DNA of 64,000 nucleotides from Dechloromonas agitata is5 (GTDB lineage: Bacteria; Pseudomonadota; Gammaproteobacteria; Burkholderiales; Rhodocyclaceae). A model generated the notes under the pieces. That model was not told the origin of the DNA. It saw only the letters and a list, made by a program, of their open reading frames with translations, and made no database searches. Numbering within the stretch: position 1 is the first letter of the stretch; each line of letters begins with the position of its first letter. Positions 61,979 to 64,000 of this stretch are shown here, one piece after another. Made by a program: the position numbers and the translations under genes. The DNA lies in NCBI RefSeq assembly GCF_000519045.1, contig NZ_KI912532.1, forward strand, positions 3,563,227-3,627,226. The letters are read 5' to 3'.

Positions 61979-61984
61979 TATAAT
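61979..61984 (+). promoter_or_regulatory. TATAAT hexamer directly before rhlE
   Basis: A perfect TATAAT ends 8 bases before the rhlE ATG, and the bases between (GCGCCCCC) hold no Shine-Dalgarno. If it is the true -10, the mRNA is leaderless or nearly so. No good -35 match was found. Confidence 0.5.
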
Positions 61985-61992
61985 GCGCCCCC

Positions 61993-63480
61993 ATGTCTGA
62001 AATCAATACCTTAGCCGGCGCCGAAGCCGGCCCCTCCGCGGCCGAAGCCGCTCCCGAAACCACCTTCGCCGACCTCGGCCTGGCGCCGGAACTGCTGCGC
62101 GCCCTGACCGACATGGGTTACAGCAAGCCGACGCCGATCCAGGCCAAGGCCATCCCGCTCGTCATCAGCGGCAAGGACATCATGGGCGGCGCCCAGACCG
62201 GCACCGGCAAGACGGCTGCCTTCACGCTGCCCATCCTGCAGCGCATCCTGCCCTTCGCCAGCAGCAGCCCGTCGCCGGCCAAACACCCGGTGCGCGCCCT
62301 GATCCTCGCCCCGACCCGCGAACTGGCGCTGCAGGTCTTCGAATCGGTCAAGGACTACAGCAAGCACACGCCGATCCGCGCCATGTGCGCCTACGGTGGC
62401 GTCGACATCAAGCCGCAGATCGCCGAACTGAAGAAGGGCGTCGAGATTCTCGTCGCCACCCCTGGCCGCCTGCTCGACCACGTCGAGAACAAGAGCGTCA
62501 GCTTCAATTCCGTGCAGGCCCTGGTCCTCGACGAAGCCGACCGCATGCTCGACATGGGCTTCATCCCCGATGTCACCCGCATCCTGAACATGCTGCCGCA
62601 GCAGCGGCAAAGCCTGCTTTTCTCGGCCACCTTCTCGGAAGAGATCAAGAAGCTGGCCGATACCATGCTGACCTCGCCGGTGCTGGTCGAAGTCGCCCGT
62701 CGCAACCAGGTTTCGGAAACGATCACCCACCGCGTGCACCCGGTTTCCGAGTGGGGCAAGCGCGGCTTGCTGACCAAGCTGTTGAAGTCCGGCGAAATCC
62801 GCCAGTGCATCGTTTTCATGCGCACCAAGCAGGGCTGCTCGCGCCTGACCCGGGAACTCCAGCGGGCCGGCATCCACGCCGATGCGATCCACGGCGACAA
62901 GAGCCAACTCGACCGCATCAAGGCGCTCGACGCCTTCAAGGCCGGCCAGACGCATGCCCTGATCGCCACTGACGTCGCCGCCCGCGGCCTGGATGTTGAC
63001 GAACTGCCCTACGTGATCAACTACGAGTTGCCGCACGTGCCGGAAGATTACGTGCACCGGATCGGCCGCACCGGTCGTGCCGGCAAGATGGGTAACGCCA
63101 TTTCGCTGGTCAGCGCCCATGAGGTCGGTTATCTGGTCGAGATCGAGAAGCTGATCAAGCGCCCGATCGAGCAGATCGAGGTCGCCGGTTTCGAACCGGA
63201 ACCGGAATATGAATACCCCCCGGGCAACAAGCGCAAACGCAGCTCGACACCGCCGCCCAAGGCGCCGCTGGCACACAAGCCAGAGCGTCACGAACGCAGC
63301 GAGCGCCGGCCATCCCGCAAAAATCCGATGATCGCGGCGGATGGCTTCGATTTCAGCAAGCCTTACGAGGAAGCCCCGCGCGGCGAAGTGCCCGATTCTC
63401 CGACGGTGCCGGCCAAGGCCGATCCGCACAAGCCGAAGCGGGTAGTTGCCGCGCTGCTCGGCGGCCTCGGCCGCAAGTAG
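61993..63480 (+). CDS. rhlE: RhlE-like DEAD-box RNA helicase
   Basis: This 495-residue protein has an N-terminal Ala/Glu-rich extension (about 1-25), Q motif (FADLGLAPELL), Walker A AQTGTGKT, DEAD motif VLDEADRMLDMGF, SAT motif and HRIGRTGRAG. A basic, low-complexity tail (about 405-495) with repeated Lys/Arg/Pro follows, as in RhlE. It probably remodels RNA in ribosome assembly or decay. Confidence 0.95.
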   Translation: MSEINTLAGAEAGPSAAEAAPETTFADLGLAPELLRALTDMGYSKPTPIQAKAIPLVISGKDIMGGAQTGTGKTAAFTLPILQRILPFASSSPSPAKHPVRALILAPTRELALQVFESVKDYSKHTPIRAMCAYGGVDIKPQIAELKKGVEILVATPGRLLDHVENKSVSFNSVQALVLDEADRMLDMGFIPDVTRILNMLPQQRQSLLFSATFSEEIKKLADTMLTSPVLVEVARRNQVSETITHRVHPVSEWGKRGLLTKLLKSGEIRQCIVFMRTKQGCSRLTRELQRAGIHADAIHGDKSQLDRIKALDAFKAGQTHALIATDVAARGLDVDELPYVINYELPHVPEDYVHRIGRTGRAGKMGNAISLVSAHEVGYLVEIEKLIKRPIEQIEVAGFEPEPEYEYPPGNKRKRSSTPPPKAPLAHKPERHERSERRPSRKNPMIAADGFDFSKPYEEAPRGEVPDSPTVPAKADPHKPKRVVAALLGGLGRK

Positions 63481-63501
63481 ACGACAAGCTCCCAAAATAC
63501 G

Positions 63502-63527
63502 AACGGCGCCGAAATGGCGCCGTTTTT
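63502..63527 (+). terminator. Terminator after rhlE
   Basis: AACGGCGCC, loop GAAAT, GGCGCCGTT and three more Ts: a rho-independent terminator between rhlE and the convergent phosphatase gene. Confidence 0.88.
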
Positions 63528-63546
63528 CATTGCCGGAAATCGTGGC

Positions 63547-64000
63547 TCAGGCAACCGATCGCCGCACAAACCCGGCCGGCGGCGCCGGCTTCGTCGGCGG
63601 CAGGGCCTCGATCAGCTTGATGATGGCCAGCGACAGATTGTCCCCACCGCCATTGGCCCGCTGCCGGGCCTTGTCGATAAGGATTTCGCAAGCCTGGCGC
63701 GCCGTGTTGTCGGCCACCAGCGTGCCGAGTTCGAGATCGTCGAAATAGCCCCAGAGGCCGTCCGAACAGAGCACGAAAGCATCGCCGGCGCACAGCTCGG
63801 TGACTTCGTCGAGCGACACTTTCGGCTCGTCCTGGCCGCCGAGCGAAGCAAGCAGCACATTGCGGTTGGGATGGGTCAGGGCTTGCTGGGGGGTGATCTT
63901 GCCGGTCGCGACCAGATGCTCGACGTAGGAATGATCGACCGTCCGCTGCACCAGCTGCTTGCCGCGGAAGTGGTAGAGCCGGCTGTCGCCGCAATGCCCC
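63547..64000 (-). CDS. PP2C-type Ser/Thr protein phosphatase (partial, N-terminus beyond window)
   Basis: The last 151 or so residues are visible, running in from the right edge. The frame begins GHCGDSRLYHFRGKQL, the PP2C GDSR motif, and continues VLCSDGLWGYFDDLE and GGGDNLSLAI, with the metal-binding Asp residues of SDG and DN. It belongs to the Stp1/PrpC type of bacterial phosphatases, which act on Ser/Thr kinases and their substrates. The kinase is presumably outside the window. Confidence 0.93.
   Translation of the reverse strand, partial: GHCGDSRLYHFRGKQLVQRTVDHSYVEHLVATGKITPQQALTHPNRNVLLASLGGQDEPKVSLDEVTELCAGDAFVLCSDGLWGYFDDLELGTLVADNTARQACEILIDKARQRANGGGDNLSLAIIKLIEALPPTKPAPPAGFVRRSVA

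Overview
The window is a GC-rich chromosomal segment (estimated by eye at a little over 60 percent GC) from a denitrifying betaproteobacterium. The best guess is a Rhodocyclales member of the Dechloromonas/Azonexus kind. This rests on an inference from gene content: a cytochrome cd1 nitrite reductase cluster with a fused nirDL, paired cyanophycin synthetases, many c-di-GMP proteins, and betaproteobacterial gene strings such as ilvE-zinc finger-waaF. No taxonomic search could be run.

Layout. 1-20.8 kb is a denitrification region with other genes inserted. nirS and the heme d1/electron-transfer genes (cytochrome c, cupredoxin, nirC, nirF, nirDL, nirG, nirH) run leftward from 19.4 to 13.0 kb. 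The d1 radical-SAM gene nirJ lies alone at the left edge under its own FNR/DNR-type box. Between nirH and nirJ sit about 12 kb of rightward genes: a zinc-ribbon ABC exporter, a DUF1854 protein, two cyanophycin synthetases (one lacking the C-terminal Mur domain), a di-heme peroxidase gene broken by one in-frame TGA, and a GGDEF-EAL protein with a zinc-binding CZB tail. A SUMT gene (cobA/nirE type), which supplies the first committed step of heme d1 synthesis, diverges from nirS across a region with one perfect and one imperfect FNR/DNR-type box.

20.8-35.2 kb holds a tRNA-Leu(CAA) and the queA ... tgt-yajC-secD-secF string. That string is interrupted between queA and tgt by a leftward heavy-metal RND efflux operon (His-rich CzcI-like protein, outer-membrane factor, membrane-anchored protein, adaptor, pump, small periplasmic protein, DUF411 protein). 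The outer-membrane-factor gene is itself split by a complete 1313-bp IS5-type element with 16-bp perfect terminal inverted repeats and a CTAG duplication.

35.2-52.8 kb carries a cytochrome c'/cytochrome b561/YdhR operon, a PilJ/PAS histidine kinase overlapping an HD-GYP response regulator, purB, a GST, a second HD-GYP protein, the nudJ-C/H/D protein-mnmA string, ilvE, a zinc-finger protein, waaF, a YheT hydrolase, a phosphomannomutase and an EAL-like/HDOD protein. 52.8-64 kb carries alaS, a UgpB/UgpQ pair, a lipoprotein, a membrane histidine kinase with a stand-alone receiver, rhlE, and the end of a PP2C phosphatase.

How it works together. The nir genes make and mature periplasmic nitrite reductase under probable anaerobic/NO control. 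The cyanophycin locus would store nitrogen. Four c-di-GMP-type proteins and two kinase/regulator pairs give heavy signalling content. The metal operon looks like an island placed in a housekeeping string. No CRISPR array, prophage or rRNA was seen. Nothing here is clearly a wholly new system. The best candidates for novelty are the cyanophycin-associated exporter plus DUF1854, the CZB-tailed GGDEF-EAL protein coupled to a peroxidase, the conserved protein with a possible Cys-His-Asp triad before mnmA, and the pseudo-receiver on the PilJ kinase.
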